DNA of 32,651 nt from a virus: the IMG/VR virus record IMGVR_UViG_3300033143_002607, positions 1 to 32,651 of that record, one strand, 5' to 3'. How positions within the stretch are numbered: position 1 is the first letter of the stretch; each line of letters begins with the position of its first letter. The position numbers were made by a program, and so were the translations under genes. The notes beneath the pieces are model-generated. The model ran no database searches. It was not told the origin of the DNA and saw nothing but the letters and a program-made list of their open reading frames with translations. Shown one piece after another: positions 22,957 through 31,718 of this stretch.

Positions 22957-25900
22957 TGGCAAGAGAAATACCGGCTGCTGCACAAACTAAAATTGATCAA
23001 GCTCTAGGTACTGAGCCGATTTTGATTATCAAAATCGAATGGCCTAGTGATACACAATACTATGCAGACAAGGATTTAACTATTGGAGCAATAACCGCTG
23101 ATGGTAGAATACTTTCAGCATCAGAACTACAGATGATAGAGAAGTCTGATAGTCTTGGTGAAGTAGCTGGAATGAATATCACTCTTGACGACTCAGATGG
23201 TGCAATTAAATCCAAGGTTGATAAGGTTGTTATAGAGGGTACTGCTTGCACTGTGTATCATCATTTTGAGGGTAATACTGATACAGACCTAATTATCCTC
23301 TTAAAAGGACGTATCTCTGGTGATATGCTTTGGGATGAGGGTAAACGAACTTTTGATTTCAAAGTAGAGTCGTTCATCGTAGATGATGAAATTGGTTATG
23401 CACCGGAAGAAGATGCTTTCGCAAATATGAATAATGAAGTAGTAGGAGTACCGTGGCCGATGTGTTTTGGTACTGTTGTTCATGTTCCAGCGGTTAGAAT
23501 TAAGAGACAGCCACGTGGTACTTTAAAAGAGGGTATTAACCAGAATTACGATTCTTTCCGTGTTGATGGTTGGGAAACTTTTCCCCAATCAACATCCATA
23601 ACAATTGAGATTGACAGGGTAAGGTATACTGGTTCTTTCACGGGAGCCATTTTTACTGTGTCACAAAGGAATATTAACCACATTGCTATTGGCAACTTAT
23701 TCTTAAAAGGTCGTCCTTTATCTGATCCTCATGCTGGTGACCCTTCTGTGTGTTGGATAAATAATCCGCTCAGTAATAGGAATATCGTGGGTCTTTACTG
23801 TTATATAGACAGTATAACACATGGCCCCATGATCAATAAGTGCATTAAGCAGGCAGGTGAAAAATGCTGGTTTACTGATCCTTGGGTATCTTATGAACAG
23901 GGACAACCACAAGAGATTTTAGTTGATACGTCGACAGGAGAGATTGATGAAGCAGCAGGTGTACCACGCTCTTCTTGGGACTATGATGTTGAGATTGGTC
24001 AGTGGCCGGCTTCCTATTATAACAGTGAAGTAGTTAGTGCCGAGCTAGACACTACTCATGTACTGCGAGGACGATGGGCACTTCAAACACAAGAAAAAGT
24101 CCGAATGATAGCAGATTGGGATGATGTATATATCGCCAATTTATATGGTGGTTATATCTTAGATGTATATGGACATAGACAATACAAGGGTGAAAGAATC
24201 TTTGCACCTATACCAAGCTCATACTATACTGTAACTAATTTTAATGGCACATATTTGAATGCTATGACACTAACATTCGACGACATGCCACTCGAAGCAA
24301 GAGAAGGTGAGGATTGGGAAGGTGATGTATATGTCTCCCTCAACTCATACCTGAGTGGGAATATTGCGAGCATAATTAATTACCTTTTAACACAGCACTC
24401 TAGCATAACGCCTGAGTCAGATTCTTTTAATCAAGCTGCTATAGATGTGTCACCATATGTTAGCAACTTCGCGTACTTCAACAGGCCCAATGTTATCGGA
24501 TTTTGTGAATCCATTGCGTGGCAAGCTAGATGTGCATTACTAATACGTAATGGTGAAGCCTATCTTACATACTTATCGCAAGAACGTACAGAAGCGCTAC
24601 TATTAAATAATTCTAATGTTGAAATGAAATCTATTGGGCTTAGTTTCACACCAACTGTAGATACAGTAACTCGTTTAATCGCTAAGTATAAGTTTGATTA
24701 TGCAGGTCGTGAGGGTTCTGATCATCAACTCATATATCGAAACAATATTGATATCTTTGGTCTTCGTGAAGAAGAAAAAGATTTCTTTATATATACTTGT
24801 GGTCTTCTAGTTAAGATGTCAGCTTATTTTTGGGGCTACCGCCTCTCGAACTCTTGGCGAAAGATAGTGGCATCTTGCTTCTTAGAAGGACTACCCTTAG
24901 AAACTTTTGACATTGTAAAGCTCTACCTGCCGGTAGTTAGTACAAATTACCTTTACGGTCAGGTTGAGGAGTCTAGGCATAATCCGTCAAATCAATCGGT
25001 TCAGCTTCAACTGGAATTAGCATCAAAAGCCGGTAATGTTGATGGGGCAGATCAACCGGTTGTCGATGAGGACTATTGGACAGGCGACCCTAGTTATCCT
25101 GTTGAACCAATCACTGTCCCTAATCTTGGGGAAGGTCGCTACCCAATTGACTATGTTGTTCCTGATGATATTGACGATGGTGAGGGTGGCGAAGAAGGCG
25201 ACGGTGAAATTGGTGATACAGTGGTGCCAGCGTATGTCCTTGTTTTCACGGTAGAACCTTCACTTGTTGAACGTGGTGAGAACTTCGCATTGCGAGTTGA
25301 GATTCATGATGCTGAGGGTAATCTTGTACCGGAAGATGCTTCCGCTGCCCTTACCTTAGAATCTACAGATGGTGCGGATGTTCTCAATACGTTAGACATA
25401 TCCATTGTCGCCGGTATCTGGGAAAGTACGACGATGCAGATTACCACAGGAGCAGGACATGATACAGGTAGCATAACTGTTTCTAGTCCTGATTATGTGG
25501 CCGGATTAACAGGGGCTTTCGATATTATTCCTGTATTTGCTGACCTGACACTTGAAACGTCACCACCAAACGTGACGCGAGAAGTTGCACAAGCATTAAT
25601 TAAACTTGCGTCTGGTGCCGTTGTAGGAGAAAAGGTAAACATAGGGGTATATAATAGTGACCCCGCTGATAAACTGTATGATTCTGGTGGTACTGAGATT
25701 GTTGAACTTACTGCCGATGGTGCGGGTGAATTCTGGCTGGCAGCAAACTGGACAATTAAGGGTGGGAACGGAACGTTTGCAGCTGCACGTTTCCTACTAA
25801 CTGATACTGAGCAACTAAAATATAATGACTTGAAAACTGTGGTATTCACGGTTCAAGGCGTCACTGTAAAGGTCGTCCAGCAAACATTGCTCCTTGACGA

Positions 25901-27269
25901 CATAGCAATAGCCCAACCCGGTTCTTTAGTGCTGGAAGTTGCAGATTATTTAGAACACTTGCTACCGTTTCCGCTTGAAATAGAAATCCTTGATTCTGAT
26001 GGCGCACGAGACACTTCATGGAGCGGTAATGTATCTATTGAGCTTAGGGATGATACAGGTGCAATAGCTGATCTTTATTGGACTGCTGCTGGACCAAATG
26101 CAACTATCGTTGGCACCTCAATAATCGCACAGGTTACTAATGGTTATTGGTACTATGCTGCCTGCATTATTAACATTCCAGATGCAGCCGTATCTCCAAT
26201 GCATTTTCTTGGCCTTACTGATCCTGACGAATTAGAATATGATCTTTCTAAGGAAATCGGTAGACCATATTTTGTAGTGGCTGTTCCAGTTGGTAATATT
26301 TCTCGCGGTGTTAATTTTAGTTTGACTGTGCAAGCATTTAACTCAGATGGCACTCCTGATACAACATATTCTCCGTCCGTTGATCCAGATATTGTTCTTG
26401 TAGAAAAGACAGATGGTGCTGATGTTTTTACACCTGTTAAAATGGGTCTAGCCGGTTGGGCTAGTGGGCAAAAAACAATAGCAACAGCGCAGATAAATGG
26501 TGGTGCTGATTCAGATACAACTAAAGTTAATGTGACTGAGGTCGGTGTTGATGGCCGAACAGGAACCAGTGAAATAATAGCTATTGATATAGTAAAAACG
26601 ATAATAAACCCCACAACAGGATACCGTTTTTCTGGTTCTCATGGTCCTATTGCTATTCCCGGATCAGAACCCGATCGACAAAATGCATTTAATAATACAC
26701 AACAAACAGGTTATGCTAATCTATTAGCTGATGTATCATTAGCCGCGGGTATACATCTTTCGGATATTCGGGATTACACAACAGGTGGCGCGGGTTGGTT
26801 CAATTTTGGAGGTAATGCTCATCTACTTAAATTTACAGTTACACCAGCACAACGCGCTAATCTTAAAACCGTATTCATGGTTGGTCAGTTTTATGCAACA
26901 GAGTTTTATGCTTTTCACGGTCATTGGCACGCACATGCATCTCTTGCTCGTGTAGATATTGGTGGTGAAATATCATTGCCAACAAGTGGTGCGCATATAA
27001 TTAACCATATTGGCGGTATCAAATCAATGACTTTTGCATATATAAATGAATTATGTATTGCTGATGGTGGGACACCAGCTGCACCGGGTACATTTAAAAT
27101 CTCTTTACCTGTAAACCTTTTCGATAAGATGGGACCAACTGATACGATATTTTATCTATGGTTTGGTATAAAGAAACTAGCTAATTTACCATATGTTTAC
27201 CCATATGATTCTGTTGGATTCAGTTCTAAGTATCATATAGACGTTGACAGTTTAGAACTAAACCAGTAA
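22956..27269 (+). CDS. Tail hub / baseplate protein with Ig-like repeats
   Basis: The largest predicted protein, 1437 residues. Residues about 1-690 have the character of a tail hub (IPAAAQTKIDQALGTEPILIIKIEWP, FDFKVESFIVDDEIGYAPEEDAF, a Pro-rich and strand-rich core). An acidic Gly linker lies at about 740-755 (DDGEGGEEGDGEIGD). Residues about 760-1205 contain several Ig-like beta-sandwich repeats; the first and last share ...SLVERGENFALRVEIHDAEGN and ...NISRGVNFSLTVQAFNSDG with TDGADV. The last 230 residues form a different, Gly/aromatic/His-rich domain (FYAFHGHWHAHASLARVDIGG) that could contact the receptor. Downstream is a lipoprotein gene. The receptor role is inference. Confidence 0.8.
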   Translation: MAREIPAAAQTKIDQALGTEPILIIKIEWPSDTQYYADKDLTIGAITADGRILSASELQMIEKSDSLGEVAGMNITLDDSDGAIKSKVDKVVIEGTACTVYHHFEGNTDTDLIILLKGRISGDMLWDEGKRTFDFKVESFIVDDEIGYAPEEDAFANMNNEVVGVPWPMCFGTVVHVPAVRIKRQPRGTLKEGINQNYDSFRVDGWETFPQSTSITIEIDRVRYTGSFTGAIFTVSQRNINHIAIGNLFLKGRPLSDPHAGDPSVCWINNPLSNRNIVGLYCYIDSITHGPMINKCIKQAGEKCWFTDPWVSYEQGQPQEILVDTSTGEIDEAAGVPRSSWDYDVEIGQWPASYYNSEVVSAELDTTHVLRGRWALQTQEKVRMIADWDDVYIANLYGGYILDVYGHRQYKGERIFAPIPSSYYTVTNFNGTYLNAMTLTFDDMPLEAREGEDWEGDVYVSLNSYLSGNIASIINYLLTQHSSITPESDSFNQAAIDVSPYVSNFAYFNRPNVIGFCESIAWQARCALLIRNGEAYLTYLSQERTEALLLNNSNVEMKSIGLSFTPTVDTVTRLIAKYKFDYAGREGSDHQLIYRNNIDIFGLREEEKDFFIYTCGLLVKMSAYFWGYRLSNSWRKIVASCFLEGLPLETFDIVKLYLPVVSTNYLYGQVEESRHNPSNQSVQLQLELASKAGNVDGADQPVVDEDYWTGDPSYPVEPITVPNLGEGRYPIDYVVPDDIDDGEGGEEGDGEIGDTVVPAYVLVFTVEPSLVERGENFALRVEIHDAEGNLVPEDASAALTLESTDGADVLNTLDISIVAGIWESTTMQITTGAGHDTGSITVSSPDYVAGLTGAFDIIPVFADLTLETSPPNVTREVAQALIKLASGAVVGEKVNIGVYNSDPADKLYDSGGTEIVELTADGAGEFWLAANWTIKGGNGTFAAARFLLTDTEQLKYNDLKTVVFTVQGVTVKVVQQTLLLDDIAIAQPGSLVLEVADYLEHLLPFPLEIEILDSDGARDTSWSGNVSIELRDDTGAIADLYWTAAGPNATIVGTSIIAQVTNGYWYYAACIINIPDAAVSPMHFLGLTDPDELEYDLSKEIGRPYFVVAVPVGNISRGVNFSLTVQAFNSDGTPDTTYSPSVDPDIVLVEKTDGADVFTPVKMGLAGWASGQKTIATAQINGGADSDTTKVNVTEVGVDGRTGTSEIIAIDIVKTIINPTTGYRFSGSHGPIAIPGSEPDRQNAFNNTQQTGYANLLADVSLAAGIHLSDIRDYTTGGAGWFNFGGNAHLLKFTVTPAQRANLKTVFMVGQFYATEFYAFHGHWHAHASLARVDIGGEISLPTSGAHIINHIGGIKSMTFAYINELCIADGGTPAAPGTFKISLPVNLFDKMGPTDTIFYLWFGIKKLANLPYVYPYDSVGFSSKYHIDVDSLELNQ

Positions 27270-27286
27270 TTAGAAAGGTGGTTTGG

Positions 27287-27967
27287 ATGAAGAAGTTGTT
27301 AATGTTAGTCTTGTTGTCGGGATGTATTCTCGCACCTTACCGTCAGGAAGGGCTTGCTATTGCACGCAAGAAGACACAAGACGCTTGTAACAATTTGCGT
27401 GATGCTGTTGTAATACTCAACACACTTGGTACTGAGATTACTAAAGCAGATTTAGAAAATCGTGAACCAAATATCCTCCCTCTTATAAGAGGGATTGCTA
27501 CTCCGCTTCTCGCCGCTAATGACAATCTTCAAGAAGTAGGTAAAACTATCGTTGTTCTACAGGAAGATATAGGTGAAACAGAAACAGATATTTCAACTTG
27601 GTCGAATGCACAAATTGCTTTATGGCGGATTAAGTACCAAGCCATAGCAAAACTATATAAGAGCGCAATGTCAATAATATCAAGTAAGCTGCCCTTTGCG
27701 TCAGGGGCGCTCAGTGCTAAGAGACCCGCACCTTGGTCAGCAACAGATATTTCAGCGCTTGTAATGTCGGTGCTAACAGCTATGGGCGGTGGTGGATTAG
27801 GTGCAGCAAAGATTCTCAACCTCAAGAAGCGGGCAACAGAAGGTAGTATGTTAGCTGATGCACTTAAGGAGAAATGTAATGGTGACGGTGAATTTGCCGG
27901 TATCATTGCAAGCGCACCAACGATAGCACGTCAGCATCAAATTACAAAAATGAAAGGAACTACCTAA
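27287..27967 (+). CDS. Phage lipoprotein
   Basis: I chose the ATG at 27287, preceded by GAAAGG; an upstream in-frame GTG at 27278 is less likely because it would add residues before the signal peptide. The protein has 226 residues. MKKLLMLVLLSGC is a classic lipobox (Leu-Ser-Gly-Cys), with Cys13 as the predicted lipid-modified residue. The body is helical, and a second hydrophobic Gly-rich stretch lies at about 155-177 (ISALVMSVLTAMGGGGLGAAKIL), followed by basic residues. Possible roles include an outer-membrane or inner-membrane lysis accessory (spanin-like) or superinfection exclusion. None can be fixed from the sequence. It shares a TAATG with the next gene. Confidence 0.7.
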   Translation: MKKLLMLVLLSGCILAPYRQEGLAIARKKTQDACNNLRDAVVILNTLGTEITKADLENREPNILPLIRGIATPLLAANDNLQEVGKTIVVLQEDIGETETDISTWSNAQIALWRIKYQAIAKLYKSAMSIISSKLPFASGALSAKRPAPWSATDISALVMSVLTAMGGGGLGAAKILNLKKRATEGSMLADALKEKCNGDGEFAGIIASAPTIARQHQITKMKGTT

Positions 27968-28761
27968 TGCGATTCCGTCAAATGGATGATGGGACACTAT
28001 TAGCCCCGAAACGTGGCGCCCCGCCGCCTGCGCCAGAAGGGTATATGCGAAGTAAGGGTGATCCCTTTACATTCTATCCAGTTCTCCTAAGCTGCCCGTA
28101 TCGTGAGGAAAAAGTTAAGCAGCGTGGATGTTGTGATGATATAGGGTATACGTTTTGCAACAAGTTGAAGATGTCTGTAACACGAGCATCTTGTGTTAAG
28201 TGTGCCGAGAAAATCTTACCTGAGAATATGAGTTGGCCCATGATTTATGAGACGCTATATAAGGATGAGGCCACTCAGTACGCATCGGGGAAGCATAACA
28301 AGAGCCCTAGCTTACGATATTTAGACCTTTATCGTGATTGGCTCGACGGACATATTATTGACTTAGGGTGCGGGCGTGGTGAAGCAGTGATGCTTCTCCG
28401 CGAAGAAGGTTTTGATATAGATGGTGTGGATTTCGTGGACCTAGACAACGGGATGCGAGTCGCCGATATCTCGAAACCTATGGACCTGTCTGATTACGAC
28501 ACGGCGATATGTATGGATGTTATCGAACATATGCTTGATGAAGAAGCTATGCAACAGGTTCTCGACAACATGGCGCTTGTACCTCGTCAGGTTATTAGCA
28601 CATATGTTGGTCCATCGATAATCGGCGGTATGCCAATTAATTTGCATCCCTTAATCAAGACTATTGAGCAGTGGAAATGGATTATGAAGCTAAACTTCCG
28701 CATCGAGAAACATATCCAAATCGATCAGAAAAAGCACATTTTCCTTTTGGAGACCAAGTGA
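27967..28761 (+). CDS. SAM-dependent methyltransferase with an N-terminal Cys-rich region
   Basis: The predicted protein has 264 residues. Residues 130-140 (IIDLGCGRGEA) are motif I of class I SAM-dependent methyltransferases. DVIEHM at 184-189 and the strand ...VISTYVGP follow. Before it, six Cys residues (43, 55, 56, 64, 76, 79) may form a metal site; PKRGAPPPAPEGY precedes that. The substrate is unknown. A small molecule, sugar or lipid is more consistent with the neighbours (two genes with glycosyltransferase-like features) than DNA. The stop overlaps the next gene's GTG start (GTGA). Confidence 0.8.
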   Translation: MRFRQMDDGTLLAPKRGAPPPAPEGYMRSKGDPFTFYPVLLSCPYREEKVKQRGCCDDIGYTFCNKLKMSVTRASCVKCAEKILPENMSWPMIYETLYKDEATQYASGKHNKSPSLRYLDLYRDWLDGHIIDLGCGRGEAVMLLREEGFDIDGVDFVDLDNGMRVADISKPMDLSDYDTAICMDVIEHMLDEEAMQQVLDNMALVPRQVISTYVGPSIIGGMPINLHPLIKTIEQWKWIMKLNFRIEKHIQIDQKKHIFLLETK

Positions 28762-29444
28762 GCTACACAGCTATCACATTAACGGGCGATAGGCCGCGGG
28801 CTTTTGCTATATGTCGCGAGTGGGTGGCTCGGCAATCCGTGCCACCTACTCAGTGGGTTGTTGTAGACGATGGCCGCATTCCACTCAAGAATATTCCTAG
28901 TTGCCACTATATTCGCCGTCAACCGCGAAATAATGATCCTACTCATACACTGGCGCTTAATCTTCGTCTTGCTATTCAAGTAGTGACGATGCCTAGAGTT
29001 ATTATTTTTGAGGATGATGATTGGTATCATCGTCAGTATGCTGAGGTTATGCTGAGGTTGCTGAAAAACGTATCATTAGCAGGACTCGGGAGAATGATAT
29101 ATTATCACATGGTAACTAGGGAATTTCATCATTTTCCTAAGAGACCACATAGCAGTCTCGCATCAACAGCTTTTGACTCTAAACTTATACCGCGGATTCT
29201 TAAGCTAACACGTAATGATCTAAGTCCTTCTGTTGATATTAAGCTATGGGGTGAGGATGTTATGAAAGCTATTATGTCATTTGATACAATTTACCATCTT
29301 GGACTAAAGGGAATGCCCGGCCGTAAAGGGCTTACACTTGGGCATACAAAATTCTCGATGTATGAGGGAGATGATAAAGATTTGGTCTTTCTGATTAATT
29401 GCATCGGTGAGGATATAAAAAAATATAGGGAGATTTTAGCATGA
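28758..29444 (+). CDS. GT-A type glycosyltransferase
   Basis: I chose the GTG at 28758 because TTGGAG lies 5 bases upstream and GTGA overlaps the previous stop; an earlier in-frame ATG would overlap the methyltransferase by about 90 bases. The protein has 228 residues. VSYTAITLTGDRPRAFAIC opens a GT-A nucleotide-binding fold, QWVVVDDG at 32-39 is the following strand, and IIFEDDDWY at 82-90 holds the DxD metal motif. LGRMIYYH and WGEDVMKAI continue the fold. It is likely a family-2-like inverting transferase, acting on a cell-surface, virion or nucleotide-linked acceptor. The acceptor is unknown. Confidence 0.78.
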   Translation: MSYTAITLTGDRPRAFAICREWVARQSVPPTQWVVVDDGRIPLKNIPSCHYIRRQPRNNDPTHTLALNLRLAIQVVTMPRVIIFEDDDWYHRQYAEVMLRLLKNVSLAGLGRMIYYHMVTREFHHFPKRPHSSLASTAFDSKLIPRILKLTRNDLSPSVDIKLWGEDVMKAIMSFDTIYHLGLKGMPGRKGLTLGHTKFSMYEGDDKDLVFLINCIGEDIKKYREILA

Positions 29445-30163
29445 TTCAAGTAGGCCCGTACAAGGTGAGGCAAAGTGAAGACGGTACAGTTTTTATCCCG
29501 CGCAACAATAGTGCTGTTGAAAAGTACCTTGATACTCATCATGTTCGTGTCTTCGGCAACGAGCTACGATGGCATCTCAAGATAGGTGATTATGAACCTA
29601 TTGATGAGTTACAGCCACTTTTTCAAGGGTTAAAAACATATATAATAGGAAAGGGTCCGAGCCTCGACACTCTCCGCCGCGAACACTTCACATCAGGATG
29701 TCCAATAATTTGTCTTAATGACTCAATTCGAACTATTGAAGCTCTTGATTTAGAAAATCCATTGATAGCTATACAACAGGATGGTTGGCTCAAGGTTAAT
29801 TGTTTACCGAAGCGAGGCGTCTTGATCATCTCGCCTCAGCTTCAAATAACCTATGGTGAGCAGCCGGGTGTCTATATTTTTAGTCCATTGAACTTCGCGG
29901 TCACATACAAGGTTCCAACGATTGTTTGGGCAATACAGTTAGCTAAGGTTTTTGGTACAACGGAGTTGTGCATCTTAGCGTGTGATGCCTATAGCGTCGG
30001 AGATACTTCCTATGCTAAAAGTATCGGGTACCCCGTGACAGACTACGGATCTCCTGACCGATTCTTTGGTCAGAAGATCCGTGTCATGAAGCACCTAAAA
30101 GATATTGCTTATACCTTCGTCAGCCCACAAGACCTTGATTCACTAGTGCCCGCCACACCTTAG
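29441..30163 (+). CDS. GxGPSL-motif protein (MptE/DUF115 or sialyltransferase-like)
   Basis: The predicted protein has 240 residues and is coupled to the previous gene by ATGA with a GGGAG site. TYIIGKGPSLDTLRR at 66-80 contains the G-x-G-P-S-L loop shared by DUF115/MptE-like proteins and the GT42 sialyltransferases. Then CPIICLNDSIR at 87-97 and KVPTIVWAIQLAKVFGTTELCILACDAYS complete the pattern of the DUF115-like fold. These families use nucleotide- or pterin-linked substrates. With the glycosyltransferase just upstream it probably makes or transfers a surface sugar. Its end overlaps the opposite-strand exonuclease by 44 bases. Confidence 0.65.
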   Translation: MIQVGPYKVRQSEDGTVFIPRNNSAVEKYLDTHHVRVFGNELRWHLKIGDYEPIDELQPLFQGLKTYIIGKGPSLDTLRREHFTSGCPIICLNDSIRTIEALDLENPLIAIQQDGWLKVNCLPKRGVLIISPQLQITYGEQPGVYIFSPLNFAVTYKVPTIVWAIQLAKVFGTTELCILACDAYSVGDTSYAKSIGYPVTDYGSPDRFFGQKIRVMKHLKDIAYTFVSPQDLDSLVPATP

Positions 30164-30749
30164 CTGTAGCGATGCAATCTTGTAGTGCATCATGGGAACG
30201 TTCTCTATGTATCTTGAGCCGGGTGCAAAGATAAGATAATCCTATCCTCGGGAACGGGGGTGCCTCAGCATGAACGGCTGCATGGTCATTTAGGAAGTTA
30301 GCGACAATCATTGTATCTTTATAGTGGTAATGGAAAATCTCATTATACATTTCGTCGCCTAACCATGCCTTTATAAACCCAAGGTCAAAAGCATAATTTT
30401 GACCTAGAGGCATAATCTTTTTACGATCCCCTGATTTCGTGTATGATAAGTCTAAGCTGGTTATCCAATCTTCAAGTAGGTCTTTTGCTTTTTCTCTATC
30501 GTGCCCTGTAAGAGCAACATTTGCGAAGTCGAGACGATTAATAGACATCGCTTTAGGGGCTGCCCGCTCCGGGTAGTCAGGGACAAGATAAATATAAAAA
30601 GGGACTACATCTTGCCTCGGTAAGAAATCAGAGTCAAGGGGTAAGATACAAATCTGAATCATTTCATGCCAATTGGGATTGAGACCCGTAGTCTCAACAT
30701 CAATAGCACATACTTGATGTCCCTGCCAATGATGCATAGAATTAGACAT
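30120..30749 (-). CDS. DEDDh 3'-5' exonuclease (DnaQ-like)
   Basis: I chose the ATG at 30749; the AAGGAGGAG ribosome site that precedes it lies inside the longer frame, so starting earlier would consume it. The protein has 209 residues. DVETTG at 17-22 gives Exo I (D17, E19), NYAFDLGF at 118-125 gives Exo II (D122), and the late HDALQDCIATAKVW at 186-199 gives Exo III (H186, D191), so it is the DEDDh subclass. It removes 3' nucleotides from DNA or RNA. It is the last gene of a minus-strand operon and runs convergently into the plus-strand module, overlapping it by 44 bases. Confidence 0.9.
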   Translation of the reverse strand: MSNSMHHWQGHQVCAIDVETTGLNPNWHEMIQICILPLDSDFLPRQDVVPFYIYLVPDYPERAAPKAMSINRLDFANVALTGHDREKAKDLLEDWITSLDLSYTKSGDRKKIMPLGQNYAFDLGFIKAWLGDEMYNEIFHYHYKDTMIVANFLNDHAAVHAEAPPFPRIGLSYLCTRLKIHRERSHDALQDCIATAKVWRALVNQGLVG

Positions 30750-31335
30750 GTGACTCCTCCTTCTCACAGAATTGGCACAATGTGTTGCTTTTCTGCCACT
30801 CTACTGAATACTCGGCGTATCCGTCCTTGAGACCATATCTGTGTGCAAGAACGTTACTACAGCGACTACAGCTGTTCGCTGCAATCAGAATCGCCTGACT
30901 AAGAGTATAGCGTTGTCTCCACAAACGCTGCCACCATGATGGTGCAGCCATTGCGAGAACAAGGTCTTCTGACCATGTTTGACCTGTCTCACATACTGTT
31001 CGTCCGCCGCTAGCGTTCCATTTCTCAGGCCACTCTTCGCCTGTTTTGCGGTGTTGGGTTCCATTGCAGGACGCGCACTCACGGCCTTCAACGCCCTCGA
31101 TCCAACCATATGTCTGACGAATATGCTCTGTCAGATGTTCGCAGGCTGCCACTTCATCTGGCTGGACTATCCTGATTACTTTCCCGTGGAGCTCATATGG
31201 GAATGTTGAACACTGATAAATAAATCCTTCCGGTGGAGATGCAGCATTCTCCAGCTCCTTTCTCGACAGCAGATGTCTATTACCTTCTTTGTCTTCATAC
31301 CACAGTGTTGGTAATTTTTTAAGATCAATATCCAT
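30742..31335 (-). CDS. Zinc-ribbon-type hypothetical protein
   Basis: I chose the ATG at 31335 (197 residues), preceded by AGAGGAGGAG; an in-frame GTG one codon earlier is weaker. Three Cys pairs, C87/C90, C156/C159 and C187/C190, look like zinc ligands. Between them are Trp/Arg-rich helices. It overlaps the upstream DUF1937-like stop (TGATG) and overlaps the exonuclease start by 8 bases. No family is recognised. A nucleic-acid-binding or scaffold role within this DNA-metabolism cluster is plausible. Confidence 0.7.
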   Translation of the reverse strand: MDIDLKKLPTLWYEDKEGNRHLLSRKELENAASPPEGFIYQCSTFPYELHGKVIRIVQPDEVAACEHLTEHIRQTYGWIEGVEGRECASCNGTQHRKTGEEWPEKWNASGGRTVCETGQTWSEDLVLAMAAPSWWQRLWRQRYTLSQAILIAANSCSRCSNVLAHRYGLKDGYAEYSVEWQKSNTLCQFCEKEESHV

Positions 31336-31718
31336 CACAGTCTCCTCCTCTCGGGACAGAAATCATCAAGAAAAATGCCAGTTACATCAGGACGTAATTC
31401 TAAAATCTCCTTTCCTAGTTCCTTTGCAATCTTAATTTCCTGAGCAATACCCTTACTCTTTTCCCAACCGAAAAGTTTTATAATGAGCAATGTATCACAA
31501 CGAGCTAAAAGTTCTCGATCTAATGCTTCCCATGTCTCAAAATCCCCACTTATAGCTAATTTAGATGCCATTGGGTGCCCAAGAATAATGGGGGAGATTG
31601 TGAAAATTCCTTGACTAAAAAGCTTTGCTGCAATGTCTACGACGCTATTGTAGCGCATCTCTTGGACGCCCGGTTTCTTGCTTGAGTACGGAGATGCAAG
31701 ATAATATAATTTTGCCAT
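31335..31718 (-). CDS. DUF1937-like protein (nucleoside deoxyribosyltransferase-like fold)
   Basis: The predicted protein has 127 residues and is coupled to both neighbours (TAATG upstream, TGATG downstream). It opens KLYYLASPYSS, then has IAAKLFSQGIFTISPIILGHP and a LLARCDTLLIIKLFGWEKSKGIAQEIKIAKELGK segment. This is the pattern of DUF1937 and related proteins with a nucleoside 2-deoxyribosyltransferase-like fold: the YLASPY opening, a D-x-L-x-I and a GW-x-x-S-x-G-x-x-x-E element. The Glu of that element would be the nucleophile in true deoxyribosyltransferases. It may salvage or modify nucleotides next to the DNA methylase. Confidence 0.75.
   Translation of the reverse strand: MAKLYYLASPYSSKKPGVQEMRYNSVVDIAAKLFSQGIFTISPIILGHPMASKLAISGDFETWEALDRELLARCDTLLIIKLFGWEKSKGIAQEIKIAKELGKEILELRPDVTGIFLDDFCPERRRL

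Noticed and set aside
11738-27735. Shared 13-mer ACCCGCACCTTGG in the portal and lipoprotein genes, and TTCTCGCACCTTA at 1011 and 27327
   Set aside because: Thirteen-base coincidences are expected several times in a 32-kb window, so these coding copies are not good evidence of additional repeat-family sites.
28671-28757. ATG start for the glycosyltransferase inside the methyltransferase gene
   Set aside because: The extra N-terminus has no fold features. GTG at 28758 has TTGGAG at 5 bases and a GTGA junction.
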